A stretch of 64,000 nt of DNA. Origin: Dehalococcoidia bacterium (GTDB lineage Bacteria; Chloroflexota; Dehalococcoidia; Lucifugimonadales; UBA3495). Position numbers and translations under genes: made by a program. The notes under the pieces were generated by a model, which saw only the letters and a program-made list of their open reading frames with translations, searched no databases and was not told where the DNA came from. Where the stretch lies: positions 496,001 through 560,000 of the forward strand of contig JAJDTP010000005.1 of the NCBI GenBank assembly GCA_022827095.1. The letters are read 5' to 3'. Below are positions 1-8,305 of the stretch, piece by piece (the first letter of the stretch is position 1; the number at the start of each line of letters is the position of its first letter).

Positions 1-127
1 GAATGGCTAGTCCACTGAGGGCTCCCACCGGATTGCGCTGGGAAAAGTTTAGTATCGCCCATACCCAGGATCTGGTGCGGCGCTCTGCATCCTGTACGAT
101 GACGTCGGTAGCGGTTACCTGTGCCAC
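1..127 (-). CDS. ABC transporter permease, DppC/OppC-like (partial, runs off left edge)
   Basis: Only about 42 N-terminal codons are visible, reading leftward from a GTG at 127. A GGAG ribosome-binding site lies about 10 bases upstream. The translated start is polar and then reaches FSQRNPVGALSGLAI, the usual run into the first membrane helix of DppC/OppC-type permeases. It follows the DppB-like permease after about 35 bases, which is the standard permease 1 / permease 2 order of family 5 peptide or nickel importers. The gene is too short for the usual length cut-off, so the call rests on position and the N-terminal pattern. Confidence 0.72.
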   Translation of the reverse strand, partial: MAQVTATDVIVQDAERRTRSWVWAILNFSQRNPVGALSGLAI

Positions 128-162
128 GGGAATTCTCCAGACAAGTGTGTCCTGTTTCGAGG

Positions 163-1119
163 TTAGCTGTAGCGGATGCGTGGGTCGATCCAAGCGTAAG
201 AAATGTCAACCAGCAAATTGGTGAGAACGAACACGAGGCCGTAGATCAGCACCAGGTTTTGAATGACGACGTAGTCGCGCTCGAAGAACGCGGCTACCAG
301 CGTGCGTCCCAGTCCAGGCACACCGAACGCCTGCTCCACTGCCACCGAGCCTCCGATGAGGAACCCCAACAGCACGCCGGATAGGGTGATAACCGGCATG
401 ATGGCGTTCCGAAGCGCATGTCTCAAGATTACCAATCGTTCTGCCAGGCCTTTGGCTCGGGCGGTGCGGATGTAATCCTCATGGATCGTCTCCAGGAGCG
501 CCGAACGCGCCATGCGGCAGATGTATGCGGCCTGTCCTATGCCCAGCACTAACGCAGGTCCCCAAATGATTTGCAAGTTAGCCCACGGATCCTCCCACAG
601 GTTTATGACTCCCAGCGGAGCTTTCCATTCCAGCGTCAGCACCAGCGTCAACACGATAAGCGTGCCCAGCCAGAAATTCGGGATCGCCAGGAACAGGATG
701 GAGAAGAAACGCCCGGCATAATCGAATGGGGTGTTTCGCTTCATTGCGGCCAGTATCCCAACGGGCAACCCAATGAGCCACGACAGGATCACGGAAAAGA
801 CCGCGATCTCCAGGGTGATGGGACCCCGGTTTATGATCAAGTCCATCACCGTGTCAGAACGCCAGAACGACTGACCCAGTTTCAGGGTCACAATGTCCTT
901 GAGCCAGTCCACATACTGCAGGTAGATTGGCTTGTCCAAACCCAGGCTGGCGATGATTCGGGCTCGGTCCTCTTCGCTGAGCTGCAACGTACCCTCTTCC
1001 CCGAACATCACGGTAAGCACGTCGCCCGGCAGGATACGCATCACCAGGAAGATGATGATGGTAAGCCCGATAATGGCAGGAATCGCCAACAGTACTCGAC
1101 GGAGAATGTATTTTTGCAT
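163..1119 (-). CDS. ABC transporter permease, DppB/OppB-like
   Basis: This 318-residue inner-membrane permease has the length and pattern of the DppB/OppB family. It begins MQKYILRRVLLAIPAIIGL, the typical first helix, followed by a periplasmic loop with the RILPGD segment. The cytoplasmic coupling loop (EAA-type) is visible around residues 205-245 as RTARAKG followed by LRHALRNAIMPVIT, which docks onto the ATPase. With the lipoprotein encoded just upstream and the second permease just downstream it would import oligopeptides, nickel complexes or similar solutes. No ATPase gene is in the window; it may lie beyond the left edge. Family is certain, substrate is not. Confidence 0.93.
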   Translation of the reverse strand: MQKYILRRVLLAIPAIIGLTIIIFLVMRILPGDVLTVMFGEEGTLQLSEEDRARIIASLGLDKPIYLQYVDWLKDIVTLKLGQSFWRSDTVMDLIINRGPITLEIAVFSVILSWLIGLPVGILAAMKRNTPFDYAGRFFSILFLAIPNFWLGTLIVLTLVLTLEWKAPLGVINLWEDPWANLQIIWGPALVLGIGQAAYICRMARSALLETIHEDYIRTARAKGLAERLVILRHALRNAIMPVITLSGVLLGFLIGGSVAVEQAFGVPGLGRTLVAAFFERDYVVIQNLVLIYGLVFVLTNLLVDISYAWIDPRIRYS

Positions 1120-1162
1120 CAGAACATCCAGTGGAGTGAACGCGATCGGGTGAGTTGGGATA

Positions 1163-1193
1163 TGAGGCGGGCGGCGTTGCGTCGCCCGCCTCA
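1163..1193. other. 11-bp intercistronic hairpin between binding-protein and permease genes
   Basis: Bases 1163-1173 pair perfectly with 1183-1193 around a 9-base loop. There is no T-run on the minus-strand exit side, so it looks like an RNA-stabilising or partially attenuating hairpin rather than a strong terminator. Such hairpins commonly let the binding protein be made in excess over the permeases (inference). Confidence 0.6.
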
Positions 1194-1221
1194 GACAAGC
1201 TTGCTCCGATGATGAGGCCGG

Positions 1222-3144
1222 TTACTGGCCACAGCCTTCATCCATCCACACGGTGTCCATTCGGTCCAGGTTGTGAACCAAAGCGCCGTGCTTGCCCTCA
1301 ATGCCATGGACGCACTCCAGCCAACCGGCGAGGGTGCGGTTGTACCACCACTCCACCAATGGCGGGTCATCATCCAGGATGCTAGCCGCCTGTTGCACCA
1401 GTTCGTAGCGCTTCTCCAGGTCGGGTTCCGTGTCCACCTTCGCCATGACGGCGTCGAACTCCTCGTTGCAGTAGTTCGAGTGGTTCTCCCCGCCGCCGCA
1501 TCGGTAGAAGCTATTCATGTACGCTGACGGGTCAATGAACGGAGAGGCGATGGCGCCCACCGTGATGTCGAAGTTACGGTTAGCCAACTCTTCAAACCAC
1601 ACTGCCGAAGGAACCGGGCGAATGGTGGATTCAATGCCCAGGATGCTGCGATACTGCAACTCGGCCATTTGTGCGATGGCTGAATACCAGGGACTATCCG
1701 GCTGCCGTTGCAGTAGGTCAACATTTTTGATGCCGTCGGCGTAACCGGCTTCGACCATCAGTCGCTTGGCTTCGGCAATGGAGGCGTCTCGGTCGAATAC
1801 CAGCCGATCGTCAATCTCGGCCTGCGGCAACTGGTACGCTTGCTCAGGAAGGGTCCAGCCCATGCCACCAGGGTAACCATAGAGCCATTCGCTCACTACT
1901 TCGTGGGCCGACAGTCGGTCGAAGGCCAGCCACATGGCTTTGCGCACTCTGACATCGGCCCAAGGTTCGCGGTCGGTGTTGAACCAGATCCCGCCGAAAG
2001 AGTAAGACGAGAAGGGCTCGACCACGAACTTGGGATCGTCCTGCATGCGGTCGTAGGCGGCCGGGTCGATGGTCTGTGCATAATCGACGTTACCGGCCAA
2101 CAAGGCCGCCGAACGGTTGGTGCTGTTCTCCAGCGGATACGTCCAGACTTCGTCCAGGAAAGGAAGTCCTTTGTTCCAATAGTCGGGGAATTTTTCGTTC
2201 TTCCAGACCTCGCCCTGCTGATGTTCCAGATATCTAAAAGCGCCGGTGCTTGGGGCGTTTTGTCCCGCGACCTTCAGGTCGTAACTGTGCTCTTCCAGGT
2301 ACGCTTTAGGAAAAACTCCGTGCCATTCCAGCGCGAACGCATTGAGCCCGTATTTCAGCGGCGGCGGCGTCTCGAAATTGAACGCCACCGTCAGCGGGTC
2401 TATTACTTCGATGGTCGGTCCGAAGGGGGTATAAAGACCCCGCCGGGCGCTAACCACCCCGGCCGGAGGGTCGATAACCCGGGACCAGGACGCAGCTACG
2501 TCGTCGGCAGTTAAGATGGTACCGTCGTGGAAGTTGACCTCTTCACGTATGGGGAAGGTCCAAGTGCTTCCGTCCTCCGAAACTTCCCAACTGGTAGCCA
2601 GGTCCGGGATGATAGTCTTGCCAGCGTCGATGGGGTTGTAGCGCAGAATGTTGTTGTACAGCATCATCTGCTTGAAGGAATTAGTAACGCTGGACACTTG
2701 CAGCAGGTCGAAGTGCGCTGGATCGTAGTATCCACCCCGCCGCAGAATCCCGCCGTATACCAAATCAGGATATACGACCGTCAGGTTTTCCAGCGTTATC
2801 GGGTCGGCTACCACCTCGGTGGGCAACGCTGCCGCTTCAGGTGTGGGCGTGGCATCGGCCGATTGGGCCTGTTGCCGTCCTACCTGTTGAACGGCTGGGG
2901 TGGCACGTTCGGACTGGGCGGCGGGCGCCGACGTGGCTTGCTCGGATTGAGCGGCCGGCGCGGATGAAGCTGTTTGTTGAGCTTGGGTTCCGGTGGCGTT
3001 GGAGGCGGTGGTCTGGCTTGCTCCGGAATCAGCCGGCGTCGGAGCCGGCGCCTCAGCGCCACCGCATGCCACCGCCACCAACATAACCACCGCGAGCATT
3101 GCTCCTATGACCGGTATGGGGGATACGTTACATCGAAACGCCAT
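1222..3144 (-). CDS. ABC transporter substrate-binding lipoprotein, family 5 (peptide/nickel type)
   Basis: The 640-residue product starts with a lipoprotein signal: hydrophobic stretch residues 10-26 and a lipobox VAVAC with Cys27 as the predicted lipidated residue. Residues about 30-110 are a low-complexity Ala/Thr/Gln/Ser/Pro tether. The rest matches family 5 solute-binding proteins, including LATSWEVSEDGSTWTFPIR and FHDGTILTADDVAASWSRV, the conserved core of DppA/OppA/NikA proteins. The start is supported by AGGAGGGT a few bases upstream of the ATG. It is first in the minus-strand operon with the DppB-like gene. Ligand cannot be read from sequence. Confidence 0.93.
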   Translation of the reverse strand: MAFRCNVSPIPVIGAMLAVVMLVAVACGGAEAPAPTPADSGASQTTASNATGTQAQQTASSAPAAQSEQATSAPAAQSERATPAVQQVGRQQAQSADATPTPEAAALPTEVVADPITLENLTVVYPDLVYGGILRRGGYYDPAHFDLLQVSSVTNSFKQMMLYNNILRYNPIDAGKTIIPDLATSWEVSEDGSTWTFPIREEVNFHDGTILTADDVAASWSRVIDPPAGVVSARRGLYTPFGPTIEVIDPLTVAFNFETPPPLKYGLNAFALEWHGVFPKAYLEEHSYDLKVAGQNAPSTGAFRYLEHQQGEVWKNEKFPDYWNKGLPFLDEVWTYPLENSTNRSAALLAGNVDYAQTIDPAAYDRMQDDPKFVVEPFSSYSFGGIWFNTDREPWADVRVRKAMWLAFDRLSAHEVVSEWLYGYPGGMGWTLPEQAYQLPQAEIDDRLVFDRDASIAEAKRLMVEAGYADGIKNVDLLQRQPDSPWYSAIAQMAELQYRSILGIESTIRPVPSAVWFEELANRNFDITVGAIASPFIDPSAYMNSFYRCGGGENHSNYCNEEFDAVMAKVDTEPDLEKRYELVQQAASILDDDPPLVEWWYNRTLAGWLECVHGIEGKHGALVHNLDRMDTVWMDEGCGQ

Positions 3145-3514
3145 GGCTACCCTCCTCTCGTTTGTGCCAACCGCTCGGCAAGTCTGCTGTCCGACGGTTT
3201 TTCACCTTGTGGTCTTTGCGAGGAACGGTTAATCATAGAACTAAATTAAACGAATTCCGGCACTATTATGGCTTTTTGAATTCGATAACGAACTGATTTT
3301 TCGATTTGGCAGATGAGTTTCTTAACCTGCTGCCGGGCATTCTATGGCTAGTTATCGCGGCTGTCAATACAATATATTGACGGTGGCAGGACGAAATGTG
3401 ACGAATGGAATGCCGGTCGCGATCGTTTCGGAGTGCCCAGGCCATGGGTTCATACGGCCCTGTGCTATACTGCCGCCGTTGCCCGATACGACCTGAATCT
3501 TACGGAGTCGTCGC
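3145..3514. other. 370-base divergent intergenic region, AT-rich, with palindrome
   Basis: This gap separates the divergent transporter operon and Nudix gene. The part from about 3230 to 3385 is clearly more AT-rich than its surroundings. It contains an inverted repeat, 3363-3369 (GTCAATA) pairing with 3375-3381 (TATTGAC) around CAATA, which could be an operator. No reading frame in it looks like a gene. Confidence 0.55.
3463..3471 (+). promoter_or_regulatory. Extended -10 promoter of the Nudix gene
   Basis: TGCTATACT (3463-3471) is an extended -10 element of the sigma-70 type, about 44 bases before the ATG at 3515. There is no good -35 hexamer at the usual distance, which is normal for extended -10 promoters. 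A GGAG ribosome-binding site follows at about 3504-3507. Confidence 0.5.
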
Positions 3515-4279
3515 ATGGTTTCGCCCCTGCTCGCTACGCCCAATCCGTTCCGCGGAGTGGTTGTGAACACCGCCGAACTGCCGACCGATCCCGACGAATT
3601 CGCCGCGCGGTTGGACGCATCCATAGCGGATTGGCGGGACGCGGGTTACGAGGTGGCCTGGGTGGACATTCCCATCGGGCTGGCTTCACACGTTCCGATC
3701 GCCGTGCAGCGCGGATTCGGCTACCACCACGCGGACGACGACGGGATCACGGCAACCTTGACACTGATACCCGGCTCGTTCATCCCGCCATACGCGACGC
3801 ACTACGTGGGAGCCGGCGGGGTGGTGATTAACGGGAGAGACGAATTGCTGGTGGTTTGCGAACGTTACCGCATCGACAACCGCCCGCCCTTCTACAAGCT
3901 TCCCGGTGGGGCCCTGGAGCCGGGAGAGAACATCGTCGACTCCATCGTCCGCGAAGTATTCGAGGAGACCGGAATCGAGGCCGAGTTCCAGGCGCTGGCG
4001 TGTTTTCGCCACTGGCACGGGTATCGTTACGGCAAGTCGGACATCTACTTCGTTTGCCGCCTCAAAGCGATCACCGAGCAGATAAAGATGGGCGAGAAAG
4101 AGATCGAAGAATGCCTCTGGATGCCGGTCAAGGATTTCATGGCTGACGACGACATCAGCCCGTTCAACAAAGGCATCGTGCGCTCCGCCCTGGAAAGCGA
4201 CGGGGTGGTTCCGGCGGACATGCCCGGCATGCCCCATGACCCCACGCGAGAGTATTTCCTGCCGAATTTCATCAAGTAG
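3515..4279 (+). CDS. Nudix hydrolase with NUDT6-like pre-Nudix domain
   Basis: The 254-residue protein has a complete Nudix box, G132 to I154 (GX5EX7REVFEETGI), which binds Mg2+ and hydrolyses nucleoside-diphosphate-linked substrates. The N-terminal about 90 residues (DEFAARLDASIADWRDAGY, then FGYHHADDDGITATL) match the pre-Nudix domain of animal NUDT6 and plant Nudix 2/8-like proteins. The junction IPPYATHYVGAGGVVIN and the later GKSDIYFVCRLK are also hallmarks of that group. Start ATG 3515 has a GGAG site 8 bases upstream. It precedes the molybdenum hydroxylase by 90 bases on the same strand. Substrate unknown. Confidence 0.9.
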   Translation: MVSPLLATPNPFRGVVVNTAELPTDPDEFAARLDASIADWRDAGYEVAWVDIPIGLASHVPIAVQRGFGYHHADDDGITATLTLIPGSFIPPYATHYVGAGGVVINGRDELLVVCERYRIDNRPPFYKLPGGALEPGENIVDSIVREVFEETGIEAEFQALACFRHWHGYRYGKSDIYFVCRLKAITEQIKMGEKEIEECLWMPVKDFMADDDISPFNKGIVRSALESDGVVPADMPGMPHDPTREYFLPNFIK

Positions 4280-4369
4280 CCGGTGACGTTGGCCCGTGAC
4301 GCGCAGACGTTGGCGTGTCCTTGCGCGATACCGGAAGCCGCCTCATCGCCGAGACATTGGAGGAGTTCA

Positions 4370-6658
4370 ATGACCACCACCGCACAACCCCAACAGCAAT
4401 ACCGTGTCATCGGCACCCGGCCGGTTCGGCACGATGGCGTGGACAAGGTGACCGGTGCCGCCCGCTATGGCGCCGACATCAACCTGCCCGGGATGCTGTA
4501 CGCGAAGACCGTGCGCAGCCCCCATTCCCACGCGCGCATCCGCAGCATCGATACCAGCAAGGCTGAAGCATTGCCGGGCGTCGTCGCCGTGGCAACCTCG
4601 GCGGACTTTCCCATCATTGAAGACCGCATCCTGGACTTCGCTGAAGTGCAGGGCAACGCCCGTATGATCGCGGAAAACCTGATGGCGAAGGACAAGGTTC
4701 TCTACGTGGGCCACGCCGTCGCCGCAGTCTGCGCCACCAGCCCGCACATTGCCCAGGAGGCCCTGGCGCTGGTCGAGGTGGACTACGAAGTGCTGCCCAC
4801 GGTACTCACCTGGCGCGAGGCCATGGCCGAGGGAGCCGAACTGCTCCACGAGGACATGACCACCTACTTCCGGCAGGAGCGTTTCGCCCGCGGCGACGAC
4901 ACCGGCGTGAAGAGCAATGTCGCCGGACACATCCAGCACAAGGTGGGCGATGTCGATCAGGGGTTCGCCGAGTCGGACATCGTCATCGAGCGCGAGTTTG
5001 AGACCCAGACCGTGCACCAGGGCTACATTGAGCCCCACGTGTCCACGGCGATGTGGTCGGCGGATGGTCGGGTGACGGTTTGGACCAGCACCCAGGGGTT
5101 GTTCAACATCCGGGCCCAGACCGCGGCCATCATCGGCGTGCCGGAATCCCAGGTTAAGGTCGTCCCCATGGAGATCGGCGGCGGGTTCGGCGCCAAGGCC
5201 ATCGCTTACCTGGACCCGGTCGCGGCGGTGCTGTCGCGCAAAACCGGAAAGCCGGTGAAGGTGTCCATGGACCGCACCGAGGTGTTCGTGGGCAGCGGCC
5301 CGGCCTCTGCTACTTTCATGCGCTGCAAAATGGGCGTGAAGAACGACGGAACCATGATGGCCGGACAACTCTACATGGTGTATGAGGCCGGCGCGTTCCC
5401 CGGCTCACCGGTGGGCGGCGGCGCGCTGACCGGGTTCGGCCCCTACAAGATGGACCACATGCTGGTGGACGGGCTGGACGTGGTCTGCAACAAGCAGAAG
5501 GTTCAGGCGTATCGGGCCCCGGGCCAGCCGCAGGTTTCCTTCGCGGTTGAGGCCGTGGTGGACGAGTTGGCGGAGATGCTGGGCATTGAGCCCATGCAGT
5601 TCCGCCTGCAAAACGCCGTGGTGGAAGGCGACCGGATGCCCAACGGCGTCCCTCATCGCGTGTTCGGTTGCATCGAGATGGAAGAAGCGATGGTCAACAG
5701 CGACCACTTCCAGACCCCGTTGGAAGGGGAAAACCGAGGACGAGGCATCGCCGTGGGGTTCCGCTGGCAGGCGGGCCAGGCGTCGTCCGCCACCATCAAC
5801 GTCAATGCGGACGGCACCCTGAACCTGATCACGGGGTCGGTGGATATCGGGGGAACCCGTACCGCCGTTGCCATGCAGGTTGCAGAAGCCCTGGGGATCG
5901 ACGTTGACCGCATTGCACCCACGGTGGTCGACACCGACACCGTCGGTTGGACGGCCACGACTGGCGGCAGCAGGATCGCGTTCGACACCGGGCTCGCTGC
6001 CATCGCCGCGTCCGAGGATCTGCGTGACCAGATGGCCCAACGGTGTGCGCTGGTATGGGAGGTGGAGCCCGAAAACGTCGAATTCGCCGACGGGGTGTTC
6101 ACCTGCACCAGCACCGAGGAGAGCATGACTATCGCCGAGGTTGCCAGCCGCATGATGCGGACGGGCGGGCCGCTGACCGCGTCGGCGTCGGCGACTTCAA
6201 CTGGCGTTGGTCCGGTGATCGCCGGCAACATAATCGACGTTGAGGTCGATCCGGACACTGGCAAGGTGGACATCCTGCGCTGCACGGCGTTCATCGACTC
6301 CGGAACCTCGGTGCATCCGAGCTACGTTGAGGGCCAGATGCAGGGCGGCACCGTTCAGGGTCTCGGTTGGGCGATGACGGAGGACTACACCTACGCCGAC
6401 GACGGGCGGATGCTGAACTCCAGTTTCCTCGACTACCGCATGCCCACGGCGCTGGACCTGCCCATGATCGACACCGTGGTCGTGGAAGTGCCCAACCCCC
6501 GGCATCCTTACGGTTTGCGCGGTGTGGGCGAAGCTCCATTGATCCCACCGCTGGCCGCGCTGCACAACGCCATTTACCACGCTGCTGGCGTCCGGGTGAA
6601 CAAACTTCCGATGTCGCCTACGGCAGTGTTGGAAGCTTTGCAAGAGGCGAAGGAGTAG
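4370..6658 (+). CDS. Xanthine dehydrogenase/aldehyde oxidase family, molybdenum-binding large subunit
   Basis: This 762-residue subunit would hydroxylate an aldehyde or heterocycle at a molybdenum-cytosine-dinucleotide centre. It begins with the family hallmark VIGTRPVRHDGVDKVTG and has the glycine-rich cofactor loop EIGGGFGAKA and a C-terminal RGVGEAPLIPP containing the catalytic glutamate. The frame is open back to 4283, but GGAGGAG just upstream of ATG 4370 and the paralogue's N-terminus fix the start there. No FAD-binding or 2Fe-2S subunit gene is adjacent, so partners must be encoded elsewhere or the enzyme works differently. A close paralogue lies at 19438-21702. Confidence 0.92.
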   Translation: MTTTAQPQQQYRVIGTRPVRHDGVDKVTGAARYGADINLPGMLYAKTVRSPHSHARIRSIDTSKAEALPGVVAVATSADFPIIEDRILDFAEVQGNARMIAENLMAKDKVLYVGHAVAAVCATSPHIAQEALALVEVDYEVLPTVLTWREAMAEGAELLHEDMTTYFRQERFARGDDTGVKSNVAGHIQHKVGDVDQGFAESDIVIEREFETQTVHQGYIEPHVSTAMWSADGRVTVWTSTQGLFNIRAQTAAIIGVPESQVKVVPMEIGGGFGAKAIAYLDPVAAVLSRKTGKPVKVSMDRTEVFVGSGPASATFMRCKMGVKNDGTMMAGQLYMVYEAGAFPGSPVGGGALTGFGPYKMDHMLVDGLDVVCNKQKVQAYRAPGQPQVSFAVEAVVDELAEMLGIEPMQFRLQNAVVEGDRMPNGVPHRVFGCIEMEEAMVNSDHFQTPLEGENRGRGIAVGFRWQAGQASSATINVNADGTLNLITGSVDIGGTRTAVAMQVAEALGIDVDRIAPTVVDTDTVGWTATTGGSRIAFDTGLAAIAASEDLRDQMAQRCALVWEVEPENVEFADGVFTCTSTEESMTIAEVASRMMRTGGPLTASASATSTGVGPVIAGNIIDVEVDPDTGKVDILRCTAFIDSGTSVHPSYVEGQMQGGTVQGLGWAMTEDYTYADDGRMLNSSFLDYRMPTALDLPMIDTVVVEVPNPRHPYGLRGVGEAPLIPPLAALHNAIYHAAGVRVNKLPMSPTAVLEALQEAKE

Positions 6659-6687
6659 TCGGTCGCCGCGACGTTTGCGCAAAACTT

Positions 6688-6712
6688 GGGGGCCGGTCTT
6701 ATACCGGCCCCC
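6688..6712. terminator. 10-bp GC hairpin between convergent genes
   Basis: GGGGGCCGGT (6688-6697) pairs perfectly with ACCGGCCCCC (6703-6712) around CTTAT. It lies between the stop of the molybdenum hydroxylase and the convergent hypothetical gene. On the minus strand the stem is followed by AAGTTTT, so it may terminate in both directions. Confidence 0.65.
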
Positions 6713-6736
6713 TGAATTGTTGGCTGCCGACGAATC

Positions 6737-7279
6737 CTATTGTTCGCGAGGGGTCAGCACCTCGGTGAGCATGAGGAAGTTGACCTGGAGTTCCGGCGCT
6801 AGTGTGGTCCCACTGCGCGACAGGAGCAAGAGCAGACGCACTTGGGCCGCCAGGTCCGCGGCAAGCTTGCGCTTGGCCTCGGCTATGGTATCGGCGGACA
6901 CCGGCACCCGCAAGCCGTGCAGGGGCAAAGCGGCTCGCGATTCGCCAGCCCAATACTGATCCAGGCTGTCAATGATGACCACCGGAATGTCTTTGGAAAC
7001 CACGAAGGGCGCTTCCGGAGGACTGTCGTCTGCGGTCAGTACATCAGCGAAAGCCCGGGTCACGTCGCTGTGATTGATGTGAAACGTGGCCGAGTTGGGT
7101 TGGCTTGAAGAATTGCGCCGCCACCCCCACTCTTCCGGAAGAGCGGTGTTGTAGTTCGGGGTCACGCTGACGGGCAGCGAGATGTCCTCCGCCAACGGCT
7201 CTCCGTCGCCGGTGTCAGCAGGATCTCTCAAACCGTAGCGAGGCTCGGCGTCGCCTTCCGGTTGTTCGTGGGTGGTCAT
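6737..7279 (-). CDS. Hypothetical protein, 180 aa
   Basis: I do not recognise this 180-residue protein. The first about 40 residues are acidic and disordered-looking, then comes a mixed segment containing ATFHINHSDVTRAFADVL and the extended PFVVSKDIPVVIIDSLDQY. The C-terminal third is a predicted helix rich in Ala/Leu/Arg (residues about 128-165). There is no signal peptide or membrane segment. It starts 17 bases after the stop of the 132-residue gene upstream, so the two are probably co-transcribed and functionally linked. Confidence 0.7.
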   Translation of the reverse strand: MTTHEQPEGDAEPRYGLRDPADTGDGEPLAEDISLPVSVTPNYNTALPEEWGWRRNSSSQPNSATFHINHSDVTRAFADVLTADDSPPEAPFVVSKDIPVVIIDSLDQYWAGESRAALPLHGLRVPVSADTIAEAKRKLAADLAAQVRLLLLLSRSGTTLAPELQVNFLMLTEVLTPREQ

Positions 7280-7296
7280 TCGGATCTCCGAGGGGA

Positions 7297-7695
7297 TCAG
7301 TGACTGTGGCTGTCGGTATCAATTTCCCAGGCGGCGTACACCTGCTCGGGCAGGGTAATCGGCCCGACCGCTTCCTCGTATTCCCGAACGTGCTTCGCCG
7401 ACAGCACGGCGATGGCCTTCATCATCTGGGGACTGACCTTAATGCGAGCTCGCAGAATGGGCTCGCGTTCCTCGACCTGCTCCCCGAAAAACAGCACGGC
7501 CGAGTACAGGCTGCTGAAGATGTGGAACGAGTCACTGTAGAACGTGATCGGGTCGAGCGAACTGGGTCCTTCCGCCGGCGCTGCAGCCGGCGCCGTGTTC
7601 ACGTTCAACGCCGGGACCTCGCCCGGGTTGATGTAGGTGTCTTCCTGGGGCGGCTTGTCCTCCGGCGGCACGTAAGGACGTTGGATGATGGGCAT
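7297..7695 (-). CDS. DUF3467-like small protein
   Basis: This 132-residue cytoplasmic protein has a Pro-rich N-terminus (to about residue 45). The core SDSFHIFSSLYSAVLFFGEQ is followed by RARIKVSPQMMKAIAVLS and VREYEEAVGPITLPEQVY. That arrangement (short beta pair, then a SPQ-x-x-KA helix and a YE-x-x-G-x-I end) resembles DUF3467 proteins, whose function is unknown. The match is from memory and not a computed hit. It lies directly upstream of the 180-residue hypothetical and ends with a His/Asp/Ser tail. Confidence 0.72.
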   Translation of the reverse strand: MPIIQRPYVPPEDKPPQEDTYINPGEVPALNVNTAPAAAPAEGPSSLDPITFYSDSFHIFSSLYSAVLFFGEQVEEREPILRARIKVSPQMMKAIAVLSAKHVREYEEAVGPITLPEQVYAAWEIDTDSHSH

Positions 7696-7787
7696 GATAC
7701 CTCCGTCCCTGACCGCGGCGTTGACGCGGCAGGTCGATGCGGCGATTGGCCGCCATTATAACGAGTCTGGCGACGGGTTGCCGCCGG

Positions 7788-8300
7788 TCAGTCTTCGGGA
7801 AGCGATAGGCCCTCGATAAACTCAAGGCCCGGGAGCTTGGACAGTTCCTGGGGAGGCATTTTCACTTTGGCGGACCGGCTGCCGGCGCCGAGGATGATAT
7901 AGTCCATCTCCAGGAGGCGATGGTCCGCGTATATGGCCAGGTCCTCAGGCAAGGCCATTGCGGTGACGCCGCCGATCATCATGCCGGTCAACTCGCGGGT
8001 TTCTTTAGGCGTGGCGAAGGAGGCTCGGGACACGCCCATCAGCCGACGGACCCTCCGGTTCACGTCCAGCCGGTCACAGGCTCGGACAATACAGGCGGAG
8101 TACGCGGCGGCGCCACGCTTGCTGGCGACGATGATGGTGTTGGCGGAGTGGGGCAGATCGTACCCATACTGGGCGCAAAAGTCCGCGGTGTCCCCGTATT
8201 TCGGGTCGATGGAGATCCATTCCCAATCCGCGATTGCCAGGTCGTGCAGGACCGACCTGACACGGGTTTCCAGAACGTGGTTTTCATCTGATGAGGTCAT
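7788..8300 (-). CDS. YbaK/aminoacyl-tRNA-deacylase-domain protein
   Basis: The 170-residue product resembles the YbaK/ProX domain that removes wrongly attached amino acids from tRNA. Features in order are a helical N-terminus, NTIIVASKRGAAAYSACIV, RRVRRLMGVSRASFATPKE, and the glycine turn TGMMIGGVTAMALPEDLAIY, where family members have GxxxGGxxP-like loops. The lysine usually found in the catalytic pocket could correspond to K in VASKRG. The ATG at 8300 was chosen because it sits just after the stop of the upstream hydratase gene (8306); an ATG at 8339 would overlap it. tRNA substrate unknown. Confidence 0.75.
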   Translation of the reverse strand: MTSSDENHVLETRVRSVLHDLAIADWEWISIDPKYGDTADFCAQYGYDLPHSANTIIVASKRGAAAYSACIVRACDRLDVNRRVRRLMGVSRASFATPKETRELTGMMIGGVTAMALPEDLAIYADHRLLEMDYIILGAGSRSAKVKMPPQELSKLPGLEFIEGLSLPED

Positions 8301-8305
8301 GATAT

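Noticed and set aside
4367-5368. Long minus-strand frame opposite the molybdenum hydroxylase
   Set aside because: Composition (His/Gly/Arg-rich, no family motif) is that of a GC-rich shadow of the forward gene.
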